Shown here piece after piece: positions 1-9,214 of a DNA stretch of 58,654 bases. The stretch lies in assembly GCA_003235365.1 (NCBI GenBank), contig QJWJ01000497.1, positions 1-58,654 of the forward strand, read 5' to 3'. Every line of letters starts with the position of its first letter. Position 1 is the stretch's first letter. Source of the stretch: Deltaproteobacteria bacterium (GTDB lineage: Bacteria; Myxococcota_A; Polyangia; Polyangiales; Polyangiaceae). Under the pieces are notes generated by a model. It was not told where the DNA came from. It ran no database searches and saw nothing but the letters and a program-made list of their open reading frames with translations. The translations under genes and the position numbers were made by a program.

Positions 1-278
1 TGCAGACTTCGAGGAGACTCTTCTGGGCCAAAGTCCGCGAGTTTCAGCGTCTTCTGTCGGCCTTCGACCAGAGGCCGCGCGGTAATCATCTCGCTGACGT
101 AGAGTCCCGCGCCGAAGTCCCTACAGATGCGTCGAAATGGGTAGTTCGTCACGCCCGCCATGGGAGCCAACACCACCGGAGGCCACACCTTCAGGGGCCC
201 GATCGCTACTGGTTTGAACTCACCGGGGGTTGCGGGGGCTACGTCGCGATTGAGTTCACTCAGATAGATTGCGTCCAT
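1..278 (-). CDS. dus: tRNA-dihydrouridine synthase (N-terminal part, cut by window edge)
   Basis: The reverse strand reads an open frame from an ATG at 278 to the window edge (92 codons). After about 30 residues it shows VLAPMAGVTNYPFR, then a C-R-D-F-G-A stretch and SEMITAR. This is the FMN-binding N-terminal strand of the Dus family, which reduces uridine to dihydrouridine in tRNA; the pattern is closest to DusB. The catalytic cysteine and the C-terminal helical domain lie outside the window. The start is 3 nt past the stop of the thioredoxin-like gene, so it is the promoter-distal gene of a minus-strand operon. Family assignment is firm; the DusB subtype is inferred. Confidence 0.88.
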   Translation of the reverse strand, partial: MDAIYLSELNRDVAPATPGEFKPVAIGPLKVWPPVVLAPMAGVTNYPFRRICRDFGAGLYVSEMITARPLVEGRQKTLKLADFGPEESPRSL

Positions 279-281
279 CGT

Positions 282-830
282 TCACTTCGAGCAGGCGAGT
301 CGAGCGCGCATGCTCCATCTCGTCGACATTCCCACCGTGCGGCTGACGATCTCGCCGGCAGGATTGATGAAGTACGTCGTTGGAAAAGCGCCAACCTTGT
401 ATTCGGATAGCAGCTTTCTGCTTGCCAACAGCACGGGATACTGGAGGCCCTGGGTGTCGACGAATTGCTTGAGGGAAGCGACGTCTTCCGAGTCGGCAAC
501 GACGCTCAGCAAGACGGCACTGTCCTCCAGGTCCGAGTACAGCGAGTTGAGCGCGTCGAACTCCTGCCGGCACACGCCGCACCAAGTGGCCCAGAAGTGC
601 AGTAGCACGGGCTTGCCGCGAAACTGGGAGAGACTCACCGGGTTGCCATTCAGTTCGGTCACCGCGAAGTCTGGAGCTGGCTCGCCCTTGGGCAGCAGGC
701 TCGACTGCTGCCAGCTGCTGATTGCCAAGAAGGCGCCCGCGAACAAGGCGATCCGCAACACCCAGCCGAGCAGCTGGCGCCCTCGAGCTGCTTTGGGGGG
801 AGGTGGTGTGTGTTCATCGGGAGGGGTCAT
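282..830 (-). CDS. TlpA/ResA-like membrane-anchored thiol-disulfide oxidoreductase
   Basis: 182 aa. A proline-rich cytoplasmic start is followed by one hydrophobic segment (about residues 24-42), which would anchor a periplasmic thioredoxin fold. The fold carries the redox motif WCGVC in the context FWATWCGVC, and the cis-proline strand AFPTTYFI. This is the AhpC-TSA/Redoxin family arrangement seen in TlpA and ResA, which act in cytochrome c maturation or extracytoplasmic disulfide reduction. The partner here is unknown, as no cytochrome maturation gene is in view. The start overlaps the upstream gene by 17 nt, and the stop is 3 nt before dus, so the genes are probably co-transcribed. Confidence 0.85.
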   Translation of the reverse strand: MTPPDEHTPPPPKAARGRQLLGWVLRIALFAGAFLAISSWQQSSLLPKGEPAPDFAVTELNGNPVSLSQFRGKPVLLHFWATWCGVCRQEFDALNSLYSDLEDSAVLLSVVADSEDVASLKQFVDTQGLQYPVLLASRKLLSEYKVGAFPTTYFINPAGEIVSRTVGMSTRWSMRARLACSK

Positions 831-1248
831 TACCGTCCTTGTCGCTTTGCGCCCCCCCGCTGTCGAACTGACGTTCGTTCTGTTGTTTACCCCCCCAGCG
901 CGCCTTGGCGAGCTGCCCCGCCGTCAGCGGCAGCGTCATCAGCGCTTTGGTGAGTTGCCCGGCGAGCTCCAGCGGCGTGTTGCCCCGCGCAACGAGAGAG
1001 ACTTGCTCTCCCGACACTTCGTCCTGCAATGCGCCGCGTGCGACGGTGCGAGATCCGTCGGAGCGAATCTCCACCATCAGCCGAGCGACGACCGGAGGAT
1101 CGGGCTCGGTGTTCTGCAGCTCAGCGGATTGGGTTCGAGCCAGCGCGCTCTCTCGCGCAACTTCGGCGGCCGCGATGGCCTTGCCCAGTTCATTCTTCAC
1201 CCGGCGTTCGACGCGCTGAGCGAGGTCTTTGACGGCGGACTTGATCAT
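814..1248 (-). CDS. Small protein of unknown function
   Basis: 144 aa from an ATG at 1248, preceded by a good Shine-Dalgarno (AGGGAAG) 4-5 nt upstream; the frame extends further 5' but without a better start. The N-terminal third (MIKSAVKDLAQRVERRV...) is charged and predicted helical. The middle (VARLMVEIRSDGSRTV...) looks like a short beta sheet, and the tail is polar and low complexity. No signal peptide or family motif is recognised. It lies 16 nt after the upstream membrane protein gene and overlaps the TlpA-like gene, so it belongs to the same operon. Function unknown. Confidence 0.7.
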   Translation of the reverse strand: MIKSAVKDLAQRVERRVKNELGKAIAAAEVARESALARTQSAELQNTEPDPPVVARLMVEIRSDGSRTVARGALQDEVSGEQVSLVARGNTPLELAGQLTKALMTLPLTAGQLAKARWGGKQQNERQFDSGGAQSDKDGNDPSR

Positions 1249-1264
1249 CGCTGCTTCCCTTGGT

Positions 1265-2086
1265 TCACGAGCTATCGCCCGGCAAGTCCTTTCGGGCCTG
1301 TTTGTCTTTCCACTGTACCCAATCACCGTCGAGCGCGTCACTGCAGGGTGGGGTTTGCGTCGTACCCTGGTAGCGCGGGTTGCCGTTGGCATCGGCACCG
1401 AGGGTCAGGATGCGTTCGTGCTCGTCGAGAAACAGGCTTTCTTTGGGCCCTCCAGCGCCAAACGAATGTGGCCAAGCGAACAGCAGGTAATGTCGTTCGG
1501 CTGCCTCGGCATCGAACTGCGCCCCAGTTCCAGCGGCGGCGAAGCCACCGCCGACGACGGGCAGGCACAGTTTGAACAGGTATGCCCCTTCTCGAACCAG
1601 TTGGCCATCAGCCGAATCGACCAGCTGATCGCGCCGGAGGAACAACGGGGTCGGGGTGTCAGGCATCGGCGCGGAGCTGTCTGCCGAAGCCATGCCAGCG
1701 AGGATGGTGAACGGCACCGCCGACCCGATTCCGTCCGAGTCCGGGTCGAAGAGCGGGTTCTGGCGCGCATGATCCTGAGCGACGACGATGCTGCGGGCGA
1801 ACGCGATGGCGTGCTTGGTTGCTGCTGCCCGCCCGCCCGCGATGACCCCTGGGATCGCTTCATCGAGGACGAATCGCAGGAATGCCACGCAAGCGAGGAT
1901 GGCGGCGCCGAGCAGAGTCAGGTTGATGCGTCGTCGCTGCCCCGAGTTCTCCAGCTTCGGCAGCGACAGCCAAACGACCAGAACCAGAAAACCCGCCGGC
2001 AACGCGAGCTTCGAGAAGACGACCGAGGCGGCGCACAGCGTCACGATGGCGATGGCGCGCACGTTGGGGGAGTTCAGCAGTTGCAT
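1265..2086 (-). CDS. Membrane-anchored protein, DUF2950-like C-terminal domain
   Basis: 273 aa from the ATG at 2086. The N-terminus has two hydrophobic segments (about residues 10-30 and 45-65) that probably insert in the inner membrane. The rest is soluble: a segment with NPLFDPDSDGIG, then EGAYLFKL, a glycine-rich turn, HYLLFAWPHSFG and an ELF/DEHERIL-type strand. That succession (N-P-D-x-DG-G, G-Y-x-F-x-L, then AWP) resembles DUF2950/pseudopilin-like secreted domains; this is a pattern judgement only. The frame is open upstream to 2554, but the upstream part crosses the intergenic repeat and lacks coding character, so the internal ATG is preferred. First gene of the minus-strand operon. 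Confidence 0.65.
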   Translation of the reverse strand: MQLLNSPNVRAIAIVTLCAASVVFSKLALPAGFLVLVVWLSLPKLENSGQRRRINLTLLGAAILACVAFLRFVLDEAIPGVIAGGRAAATKHAIAFARSIVVAQDHARQNPLFDPDSDGIGSAVPFTILAGMASADSSAPMPDTPTPLFLRRDQLVDSADGQLVREGAYLFKLCLPVVGGGFAAAGTGAQFDAEAAERHYLLFAWPHSFGAGGPKESLFLDEHERILTLGADANGNPRYQGTTQTPPCSDALDGDWVQWKDKQARKDLPGDSS

Positions 2087-2836
2087 CCGAAACAGAATCG
2101 ACAGGGCTAGACGGACCCGCTCTGAACGTCGGTTCTCACGGTGGCTCGGCGCGACGGAGGAGTTTGGTCGGACCGCGGGGTGGGAGGTAGCACATGTAAG
2201 CACAGATCGGGGGAGCGGCCTAGCGACGACGCAGAGGCGTGCGTCCGCAGTGCCGAACTTGGGCGGTGCGCCACGATCTGATTCTCGGACCTGATTCTCC
2301 GTGTTGGATCGCGCCCGTTCGGATCCGCCGCTGCCGGCAGTCGTGCGGCCGACCGCCGGAATTTGGGTGTGCTCTGCTCCCGTGAAAGGTGCCGTCAGTT
2401 CGATCCGGATCCCGCGGTCGCAGCAATCAGGTTGATTGCTGCGACAAATCAAACACCAGAGCGCCGAGCTGCGCGCAAAGGAGTCGACGGTGGCCCCGAG
2501 AAGCGCCCTCAACGATCCTAGGGCGATTTTCGGGGCCATTCCGTGCCCCGGCAAGCTGATCGGTGCTCCGGCGCCTCGCGAACGCCGCTTTGCGGCCTGC
2601 GTCTAATCCCGGCTCGCTCGTGTGCCGTTCGGGAGTGTGTGACGGAGTATGCCGGGCGCGTCGCCTCGAGCCGTGTGGCGACCTGGGTCGTATGGCCCCA
2701 CGATCGGCACTCGATGACGTCGATGCGCGAGGTAGGTGCAGCTGTGCAAGCACTCGACGAGCGCCCAGCGGTTCGATTTCTCGTACCAGGGTCGCCAGAT
2801 GGGTTCTAGAATCGAGCAGTTAGAAGGCACCACTCG
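2087..2836. other. Long divergent intergenic region with structured repeat
   Basis: About 750 bp between the divergent starts at 2086 and 2837. It must hold both promoters, though I cannot place a convincing -35/-10 pair. It contains repeat copy A (2417-2571), and CTGATTCTC occurs twice, 13 bp apart (2278 and 2291). Long frames crossing it (for example on the minus strand up to 2554) are fortuitous high-GC frames. Confidence 0.6.
2417..2571 (+). repeat. Dispersed two-hairpin repeat, copy A
   Basis: Starts with a perfect 13-bp inverted repeat (arms 2417-2429 and 2433-2445, loop GGT; core arm GCAGCAATCA). A conserved single-stranded stretch follows, starting ACAAATCAAACACC. A second hairpin has arms 2494-2509 and 2520-2535 (CCCCGAGAAGCGCCCT against AGGGCGATTTTCGGGG, one G-T wobble and one mismatch). 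The same architecture recurs at 15878-16031, with 38 identical bases over the first hairpin and linker, and a shortened inverted copy lies at 12291-12334. No ORF explains the conservation. Confidence 0.85.
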
Positions 2837-3220
2837 ATGCGGATTCTGATTGTCGATGATTCGAGTGCCATGCGCACGTTCCTGAGGGAGACGCTCGAGA
2901 GTGCCAACACGCCGGTGCGACTCGAGGTCAGCGAGGCGGATGGTGGGCTCGAAGCACTGAGGCTGCTACCCCGCGGCCCCTACGCGCTCGTGATTACGGA
3001 CATCAACATGAGCGGGGTCAACGGCCTCGAGCTGTTGAACTTCATTCGCAACGCCGACCAACATCGCAAGACCAAGGTTCTGTTGATCTCCACGCAGGCC
3101 GCGGAGCGCGACAAGCAGCGTGGGCTCAGCCTCGGCGCGGACGCATTTCTAGCCAAGCCGTTTGCGTCGGAGAAGTTGCTGAGTGTCGTCGATGGGCTGC
3201 TCCGTGGGGGGGAGCGCTGA
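2837..3220 (+). CDS. cheY: CheY-like single-domain response regulator
   Basis: 127 aa, a receiver domain only. The acidic pair is in VDDSS near residue 7, the phospho-acceptor Asp is in VITDINMSG, the Ser/Thr switch is in LLIST, and the lysine is in LAKPF, so all key residues are present. It should be phosphorylated by the adjacent CheA. With no output domain it acts by protein-protein contact, either on a motor or, in an alternative-function pathway, on another target. First gene of the operon; its stop overlaps the cheA ATG by one base, so translation is coupled. An AGAAGG-type ribosome site lies upstream of the ATG. Confidence 0.93.
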   Translation: MRILIVDDSSAMRTFLRETLESANTPVRLEVSEADGGLEALRLLPRGPYALVITDINMSGVNGLELLNFIRNADQHRKTKVLLISTQAAERDKQRGLSLGADAFLAKPFASEKLLSVVDGLLRGGER

Positions 3221-5289
3221 TGGCGGAGTCGACCGACAAGGCTCGGGAAGAGTTTCTGTCCGAGGCGCAGGAGCTCATCGAAGCGCTGTCGCGAAGTCTG
3301 CTCGCCCTCGACGAAGTGCAATCGAGCGGTGGCGAAGATCCGGCGCTGGTAAACGAAGCATTCCGCGTCGTCCACACACTCAAGGGCCTTTCCGGGATCT
3401 TCTCCGCAAAGTCCATCGGCAATCTAGCCCATCGTGTCGAGGACGTGCTCGACGCGCTTCGTCTCGGCAAAGTGGGTTTGAGTGCCGATCTCGTCGACAC
3501 GCTGTTTCGAACGGTCGAGCTGTTCTGGCAACTGCTCGGCCACGAGAAGGACGGTGACGACCCTCCCGACTTGAAGGCGACCATGGCGCGCCTGCGCAAG
3601 CTGGGGTCCAGCTCCGTGTCTGCGGAGGACCAGACCAATTTGGAGTTCGAGCCGGCGTTGTTGTCGGTGTTGACCGAGTACGAGGAGCACCGCCTGCGCA
3701 CGTGCGTCGAACGTGGCCTGAGCCTGTTCAAGGTTCGCGTGCGGTTTCGTCTGGAGACCCTCGACAAGGAGTTGGACGAGATCAAGTCGAGGCTCACCCA
3801 ACTCGGCGAGGTCATCACGTATTTGCCCACCGGCGAGGCCGCGAGCATCGACACCATCGAGCTCGATCTTCTGTTGGCGTCGGGCGTGACCGCCCAAGAC
3901 ATCATCGAAGCGACGGGGACGTCCGACGCGACGGTCGAGAAGGTCGACCGTCAGGGCGGCGACGTCGACTCGGAGCCGGACGACGACGTCCACGGTCCAA
4001 TCGCTACCATTCAGCCGGAAGCCGCACCGGACAGCGAGTTGGCGCCTGCCGCCGTCATGCGCTCGGTGTCTCAGACGGTCCGCGTGGACATTCGCAAACT
4101 CGACGTGCTGATGAACGCTGTGGGCGAATTGTCGATTGTCCGCGGTGCTCTCGGTCGCATGTCCGAGCGCCTTCGCGCTGAGGGAGAACGCCAGCTGGCG
4201 GCAGAATTGCATCGCTTGCACCGCAGTTTCGATCGACGACTGGGCGAACTTCAGGGCGGCATCTTGGAAGTGCGCATGGTGCCGCTGTCACAGGTATTCG
4301 ACCGACTCACGCGGGTCGTGCGTCAGATCAGTCGCGATGTCGGCAAGCAGATACGGTTGGTGATCACCGGTTCAGATACGGAGATCGACAAGCTGATCGT
4401 CGAGGAGCTGAGCGATCCGCTGATGCACATCGTGCGCAACGCCATCGACCACGGCATCGAGTCCGCAGAAGAAAGGGCGAAAGTCGGCAAGCCCGAGTTG
4501 GGTATCATCGCCCTCAACGCGTTTCAGAAGGGCAATCACGTCGTGCTCGAGGTCGAGGACGACGGCGCTGGCATCGACGAGAAGTTCCTGATCCAGAAGG
4601 CCGTGCGTTCAGGCCATCTGTCGCAGGCCCAGGCTTCCGAATTGACGAAGGAAGAAGTGATGAACCTGGTCTTCTTGCCGGGGGTCACCACACGCGAGGA
4701 GGCAGGCGACTACAGCGGACGCGGCGTGGGGATGGACGTCGTCAAGACGAACATTGCCAAGTTGGGTGGTGTCATCGACCTGCACAGCGAACGCAGTATC
4801 GGAACCAAGATAACCGTCACGTTGCCGATCACGCTGGCCATCGTGAGTGCATTGCTCGTGCGCTGCAGCGGGCACACCTTTGCATTGCCGTTGACATCCG
4901 TGTCCGAGGCGCTGTCTCTCGATCCCGCGAACGTGAAGTGGATCGACAGTCGCGAAGTCTACACCCTGCGCGGCGCGACCTTGCCGCTATGTCGCTTGGA
5001 GCAGTTGCTCGAGCTGTCGACAGCGGGCTCTCCGGCGAAGCGACGTCGATTCGTGGTCGTCGCGACGGTCGGAAATCGGCGCCTGGGACTGGTGACCGAT
5101 GAACTGCTGGGACAGGAAGACATCGTCATCAAGAACCTCGGCAAGTCGCTGAGCCAGGTGCGCGGCTTCTCCGGCGCCACGGAACTCGGTGATCAGCGGG
5201 TCGCTCTGGTTCTGGACGTTGCTGCCGTGATCGAAGAGGTATTGCACGGCGGCGAATCTCGCGAACTCCTGGGGAGCATGCATGCCTAA
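3220..5289 (+). CDS. cheA: Chemosensory histidine kinase CheA
   Basis: 689 aa. An HPt domain comes first, with the phospho-accepting His52 in VVHTLKG. About residues 140-235 hold a middle domain with YEEHRL and LGEVI motifs, taken as the P2-like/regulatory segment. Then come the dimerisation helices (VDIRKLDVLMNAVGEL), the ATPase domain with N box HIVRNAIDHG, G1 box DDGAGID and G2 box GRGVGMDVV, and a C-terminal CheW-like SH3 domain. The kinase looks catalytically intact. It overlaps cheY by 1 nt and the first cheW by 8 nt. It should phosphorylate the CheY just upstream and possibly the CheB receiver. Confidence 0.96.
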   Translation: MAESTDKAREEFLSEAQELIEALSRSLLALDEVQSSGGEDPALVNEAFRVVHTLKGLSGIFSAKSIGNLAHRVEDVLDALRLGKVGLSADLVDTLFRTVELFWQLLGHEKDGDDPPDLKATMARLRKLGSSSVSAEDQTNLEFEPALLSVLTEYEEHRLRTCVERGLSLFKVRVRFRLETLDKELDEIKSRLTQLGEVITYLPTGEAASIDTIELDLLLASGVTAQDIIEATGTSDATVEKVDRQGGDVDSEPDDDVHGPIATIQPEAAPDSELAPAAVMRSVSQTVRVDIRKLDVLMNAVGELSIVRGALGRMSERLRAEGERQLAAELHRLHRSFDRRLGELQGGILEVRMVPLSQVFDRLTRVVRQISRDVGKQIRLVITGSDTEIDKLIVEELSDPLMHIVRNAIDHGIESAEERAKVGKPELGIIALNAFQKGNHVVLEVEDDGAGIDEKFLIQKAVRSGHLSQAQASELTKEEVMNLVFLPGVTTREEAGDYSGRGVGMDVVKTNIAKLGGVIDLHSERSIGTKITVTLPITLAIVSALLVRCSGHTFALPLTSVSEALSLDPANVKWIDSREVYTLRGATLPLCRLEQLLELSTAGSPAKRRRFVVVATVGNRRLGLVTDELLGQEDIVIKNLGKSLSQVRGFSGATELGDQRVALVLDVAAVIEEVLHGGESRELLGSMHA

Positions 5290-5755
5290 CCTGACGAGTG
5301 CCGAGCCGAGCTTGTCGACCGGACTGGGCAGTCGCGGCGTTCGAGAGTTCTTGCTGTTCAACCTCGCCGCAGACGCCTACGCTGTGGAGCTGGCGTTGAT
5401 TCGCGAGATCCTCAGTCCGCCAGCGTTGACCAAGGTGCCGCGGGCACCGAGTGACGTCATGGGCGTGTGCAGTGTGCGCGGACTACTGGTTACCGTGCTC
5501 GATCTGCGGCGCCGCATCCGCGTGGCGCCGAGCCCGACCTCGCGGTCGTCGCGCATCCTGTTGACCACCAGCAAGCAAGGCGAAGTGATCGGTCTGTTCG
5601 TCGACGAGGTGCGGCACGTGGTGCGCCTGGAGCCTCATCAGATCGAGCTTGCCCAGTCGGTGTTGGGTGGAGATGCGCCTGACCACGTGCTGGGCGTTGG
5701 GCGAACTGGTGAAGAAGTGATCGTGGTTCTGGACCTAGTCGGGATGGTGGGTTGA
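5282..5755 (+). CDS. cheW: CheW coupling protein (first)
   Basis: 157 aa, entirely a CheW domain: FLLFNLAADAYAVEL at the start, a VPRAPSDVMGVCSVRG loop, VLDLRRR and VDEVRHVV. CheW couples chemoreceptors to CheA in signalling arrays. The ATG at 5282 lies inside the end of cheA (8-nt overlap), and the stop shares one base with the next cheW start. Two successive cheW genes that differ in sequence suggest either two receptor classes or a receptor-free scaffold role; the sequence does not decide which. Confidence 0.93.
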   Translation: MPNLTSAEPSLSTGLGSRGVREFLLFNLAADAYAVELALIREILSPPALTKVPRAPSDVMGVCSVRGLLVTVLDLRRRIRVAPSPTSRSSRILLTTSKQGEVIGLFVDEVRHVVRLEPHQIELAQSVLGGDAPDHVLGVGRTGEEVIVVLDLVGMVG

Positions 5756-6249
5756 TGGCACGGCGAGCCAAGAGCGCATCTGATGCGTCGCGCAGTCTGG
5801 TCGGTTTCACGATCGGAGGGATCCGATATGCCGTACCCATCAAGCACGTGCGCGAGATCACCAATCCGATGGTGCTCACGCCGCTCCCCAACGCCCCAGC
5901 GGTTGTCATCGGTGTTGCCGATCATCGCGGCGAAGTCGTGACGATCGTCGACCTGCGTGTGCACTTCGGGCTCACGCCCAGTGCGACGGCGGCACGGGAG
6001 AAGTGGATTCTTCTACAGATGGCTTCTGAGCCGCTGGGCCTGGTCGTCGACAGCGTGACTGAGGTGTTTGGGACACAGGGGCAAGCCTTGCGCGCTCCCC
6101 CACAAGTTTCCCGCGTTCAGCAGCAAGGACTACTCGGCGTGTTGCCTCATGAGGACGCGCTGGTTTTCATTCTCGATGTCGCGAAGTTCGTCGAGCTCGT
6201 GAACGACGTGCGGCGCGACTCCATGGCGGTACTCGAGGCTCCGACATGA
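5755..6249 (+). CDS. cheW: CheW coupling protein (second)
   Basis: 164 aa from the ATG at 5755 (TGATG overlap with the previous stop; an in-frame TTG one codon upstream is less likely). CheW fold: GFTIGGIRYAVPIKHVREI, LPNAPAVVIGVADHRG, TIVDLRVHFG and LVVDSVTEV. It has a short basic N-terminal extension. It is clearly diverged from the first CheW rather than a recent tandem copy. It overlaps the HEAT-repeat gene by 4 nt (ATGA). Confidence 0.92.
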   Translation: MARRAKSASDASRSLVGFTIGGIRYAVPIKHVREITNPMVLTPLPNAPAVVIGVADHRGEVVTIVDLRVHFGLTPSATAAREKWILLQMASEPLGLVVDSVTEVFGTQGQALRAPPQVSRVQQQGLLGVLPHEDALVFILDVAKFVELVNDVRRDSMAVLEAPT

Positions 6250-8339
6250 CGCCAGAGCAAATCAGGGGGGACCTGGAGTCGCAGGATGCGGAGGTGCGGC
6301 GCCAGGCGATCGCCGCGGTGGCGGAAGTGGACGCCCCCGACCTCCAGCTGCTCGTCGTCAATTGTCTCGGTGACGTCGACTGGCGCGTACGCGCCGAGGC
6401 GGCGAGGACGCTCGCGGTCGTCGACCATCGCCCCAACGTCACGCGGCGACTGGTAGACGTGTTGATTCACGAAACGGACGTGGGCTTTCGCAATGCCGCC
6501 GTCGACGCGCTGGGGGGGCGGGGCGAAGACGCCGTCATGGCGATTGTCGAAGCTGCCGAGCAATTGGACGCCGATGGTCGAAAGCTTGCCGCCGAAGCGT
6601 TGGCGCGCACCGCGACCAGCTCGGCATTGATCCCGCTCGAACTTCTGGCGACGGACTCGGACCCCAACGTCCAGGCAACAGCCATCGAAGCGATTGCCCA
6701 GGTTGGGCGTAGCGCTCCCGAACGTGCGTTGCCGCTCTTGAGCCAAGCGTTGAGCGCACAGGATGAATTCGTTCGCCTCGCCGCATTGGACGCGATTCGA
6801 CGGTTGAGATTGCAGGTCCCTTGGGCGGTTCTCGAACCGCTGCTGCACCAGCCGATGTTGGTGGCTACTGCGCTTCAGCTCGCTGCGCAACTTCCGGAGC
6901 CACGAGCCGCGCCGTTCTTCTCCGAACAGCTCGTGACGTGCTCTGGCAAGAGTTGGCTCACGGTCGTCGCTGCGTTCCGTCGCTACGCAGAGCAGTCGCC
7001 CGTGACGCGGAACGCGGCGCGTGCCGAGCTGCGCAAGCTACCCGACGAGAGCATTACCCGTCTCGACGAGGCGGTACGCGAGGCACGGGCCCCGGATGGC
7101 TCGCCGTTGGTGTTGTTGGCGCTGCGTGGCGGTGACACCGCGGTTGCTCGGACGATGGACCTCGTCGGTGACGACGACTCTGAAGAGCTCGTTCGCGCCT
7201 GCGTGCGTTTGCTTGGTGCCGAGGCGCTGTCCGGGCTACGCCGTTGCCTGGGGGATGGCCGCGCGCCGGTTCGCGCCGCGGTTGTCGAGTTGCTGGCGGG
7301 GCTTGCGGATGACGAGTCGCTGCGCAGTGAGGTGCTCACACTCTTGCGGGGGCGGGCGCACGATGAGCAACCGAGCGTGGTTCGAGCGTGGCTGCATGCG
7401 ACCACTCGGTGGGGAGATCCCGACGACTTGAGTATCGCGTTTGACGAGGTCTCGGCATCGACGAACCCCGCGGTGCTCAGAGCTGCGACTGCGGCTTTCG
7501 AAGCCGGCGCGGCTCGCCACCCACAGCTTGCCCGACAGCTCGCTGCGGGCATCAGCCCGCTGAGTGAACGGGCTTTGGCGGTGGCGGGGTTCATTGCTGC
7601 GCTGGACGAACCGGTTTTCGATTCGCGGGAGCGCGACGTGGACTGGTTGGCGCACGCGTTGACCAACCAGAGTGCAGCAGTTCGAGTCGCCGCGATCGAT
7701 GCGCTCTCCAACCTGGCCAATGCGCCGATGGATCCTGTCGGCTTCTGCCTGGCCGATGACGTCCCCGAGGTTCAGCTGGCGGCGGTGCGTGCGTTGGGCA
7801 GGGCCGCTGCTGCGGGGCAGCGCAGTCCTCTCGAACGCCTGCTGCAATTGTCGGCGACCAGCTCGAATGTCGGGCTCGTGGTGGCAGCGCTCCAGGCCCT
7901 GGGGGGAACGCGCGCGCCCCAGCTCATCGAGCGTCTGCAGCCGCTGCTTCAGCATCGTGACGTGTGGCGTGCCTCGGCTGCGGTCGCGGCGCTGGCAGGG
8001 TATCCCCGGGACGTGAGAAATGCCGCGCTACGGCTGGCGCTCGGGCACCCCGAACCCGAGGTCGTCAAGAGCGCCCTGGAATTGCTCGTGCCCGACGTCA
8101 GCACGTTGGAAGATCTGCGAGGCTGTCTGCATCACCCGGCTTGGGACGTGCGTCGGATTGCCGCTGATCGCCTGGGCGAGATCAATTCCGAGGTGGCCGG
8201 CACCGCGCTCAAAGATCGCTTGGCGGCAGAGCGAGAACCGCTCGTCGCGGCTGCTATCTATCGCAGCCTCAGCCAACTGGCGACCCGTCGTGCGATAACT
8301 TGGAGCATGCTCCCTCCAGACTCGGGGCGCGGACAGTGA
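6246..8339 (+). CDS. HEAT-repeat protein in the chemosensory operon
   Basis: 697 aa of successive two-helix repeats, with recurring DVDWRVRAEAARTLA, VGFRNAAVDALG and DEFVRLAALDAIRRL units about every 31-37 residues along nearly the whole length. It has no signal peptide or membrane segment, so it should be a cytoplasmic alpha-solenoid scaffold. HEAT proteins are known accessory components of some myxobacterial Che clusters (Cpc7 of the Myxococcus Che7 system, recalled from memory). The gene overlaps cheW2 (ATGA) and cheR (GTGA), which fixes it as an integral part of the operon. It might bind CheA/CheW or the output partner; that is inference. Confidence 0.85.
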   Translation: MTPEQIRGDLESQDAEVRRQAIAAVAEVDAPDLQLLVVNCLGDVDWRVRAEAARTLAVVDHRPNVTRRLVDVLIHETDVGFRNAAVDALGGRGEDAVMAIVEAAEQLDADGRKLAAEALARTATSSALIPLELLATDSDPNVQATAIEAIAQVGRSAPERALPLLSQALSAQDEFVRLAALDAIRRLRLQVPWAVLEPLLHQPMLVATALQLAAQLPEPRAAPFFSEQLVTCSGKSWLTVVAAFRRYAEQSPVTRNAARAELRKLPDESITRLDEAVREARAPDGSPLVLLALRGGDTAVARTMDLVGDDDSEELVRACVRLLGAEALSGLRRCLGDGRAPVRAAVVELLAGLADDESLRSEVLTLLRGRAHDEQPSVVRAWLHATTRWGDPDDLSIAFDEVSASTNPAVLRAATAAFEAGAARHPQLARQLAAGISPLSERALAVAGFIAALDEPVFDSRERDVDWLAHALTNQSAAVRVAAIDALSNLANAPMDPVGFCLADDVPEVQLAAVRALGRAAAAGQRSPLERLLQLSATSSNVGLVVAALQALGGTRAPQLIERLQPLLQHRDVWRASAAVAALAGYPRDVRNAALRLALGHPEPEVVKSALELLVPDVSTLEDLRGCLHHPAWDVRRIAADRLGEINSEVAGTALKDRLAAEREPLVAAAIYRSLSQLATRRAITWSMLPPDSGRGQ

Positions 8340-9214
8340 CAACCGGCTGGGGGCGGTCGGTTGCCGGTCCGGACTTGTCCGATGCCGAGTTCCGGCTGCT
8401 CTGTGACTTCTTCAGCGAGCGCCTCGGGCTGCTCTTTTCTGACGCATCGTTCTACACTTTCGAGCGACGTCTCGGTGAGCGGGTCGTGGAACTCGGGTTG
8501 TCGAGTTTCCACGAATACTACACGAATCTCCGCTTCAACAACCGCTTTGGACAAGAAGTCGAGACCGCGACGGAACTCGTCACGACGGCCGAAACGTACT
8601 TCTTCCGACAAGAGTATCAGTTGCGTAGCTTCGGTTTGGAGCTGCTACCCAAGTTGCAGGCCGAACTCGCAGAGCAGAAACGCCTCGTAGTTTGGAGCGC
8701 TGGCTGTTCAACGGGTGAGGAGGCGTACACCATCGCCATTCTCATCCGCGAAAGCGGACTGTTCGAAGGCTGGGACATACGCGTCATCGGGAGTGACTTG
8801 TGTCGGTCCCGCGTCGCAATCGCGCGGCGGGGAGTCTATCGGGACAACAGCTTTCGCGTCACCGACGACGACCGAAGGCGACGCTACTTCAACGAACACT
8901 CCGACGGATGGCAGGTGCTGCCGGAAATCCAGGCCATGTGTCACTTCGGGCAACTCAACCTGCTCGATCGCATGGTGTCCAGCGTGGGTCGGGTGCACGT
9001 CGTGTTCTGCCGAAACGTGCTCATCTACTTCACCGACAGCGCTCGCGCACAGGTGTTGCAGAATCTGCATCGACGGTTGGTGCCTGGAGGATACCTGTTT
9101 CTCGGGCACAGCGAGTCACTCGTCAGCGTGTCGACGGCTTTCGAGCTGGTGCATCTCAGCGGTGACCTCGTGTATCGAAAGCCCATCACCGCGGGCAAGA
9201 AGGGGGACCTGTGA
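8336..9214 (+). CDS. cheR: CheR chemoreceptor glutamate methyltransferase
   Basis: 292 aa from a GTG at 8336 that overlaps the HEAT stop (GTGA); an ATG 36 nt upstream in the same frame is less likely given the operon pattern. An N-terminal helical domain (DAEFRLLCDFFSERLGLLF) is followed by the SAM-binding motif WSAGCSTGEEAYT and the FCRNVLIYF strand typical of CheR, then LFLGHSESL. It normally methylates receptor glutamates using S-adenosylmethionine. No receptor is encoded here, so the substrate must be encoded elsewhere or be non-canonical. It overlaps cheB by 4 nt. Confidence 0.94.
   Translation: MTTGWGRSVAGPDLSDAEFRLLCDFFSERLGLLFSDASFYTFERRLGERVVELGLSSFHEYYTNLRFNNRFGQEVETATELVTTAETYFFRQEYQLRSFGLELLPKLQAELAEQKRLVVWSAGCSTGEEAYTIAILIRESGLFEGWDIRVIGSDLCRSRVAIARRGVYRDNSFRVTDDDRRRRYFNEHSDGWQVLPEIQAMCHFGQLNLLDRMVSSVGRVHVVFCRNVLIYFTDSARAQVLQNLHRRLVPGGYLFLGHSESLVSVSTAFELVHLSGDLVYRKPITAGKKGDL

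Noticed and set aside
310..1575. 421-codon plus-strand frame
   Set aside because: Antisense to the TlpA-like and neighbouring minus-strand genes; the recognisable WCGVC domain is on the other strand.
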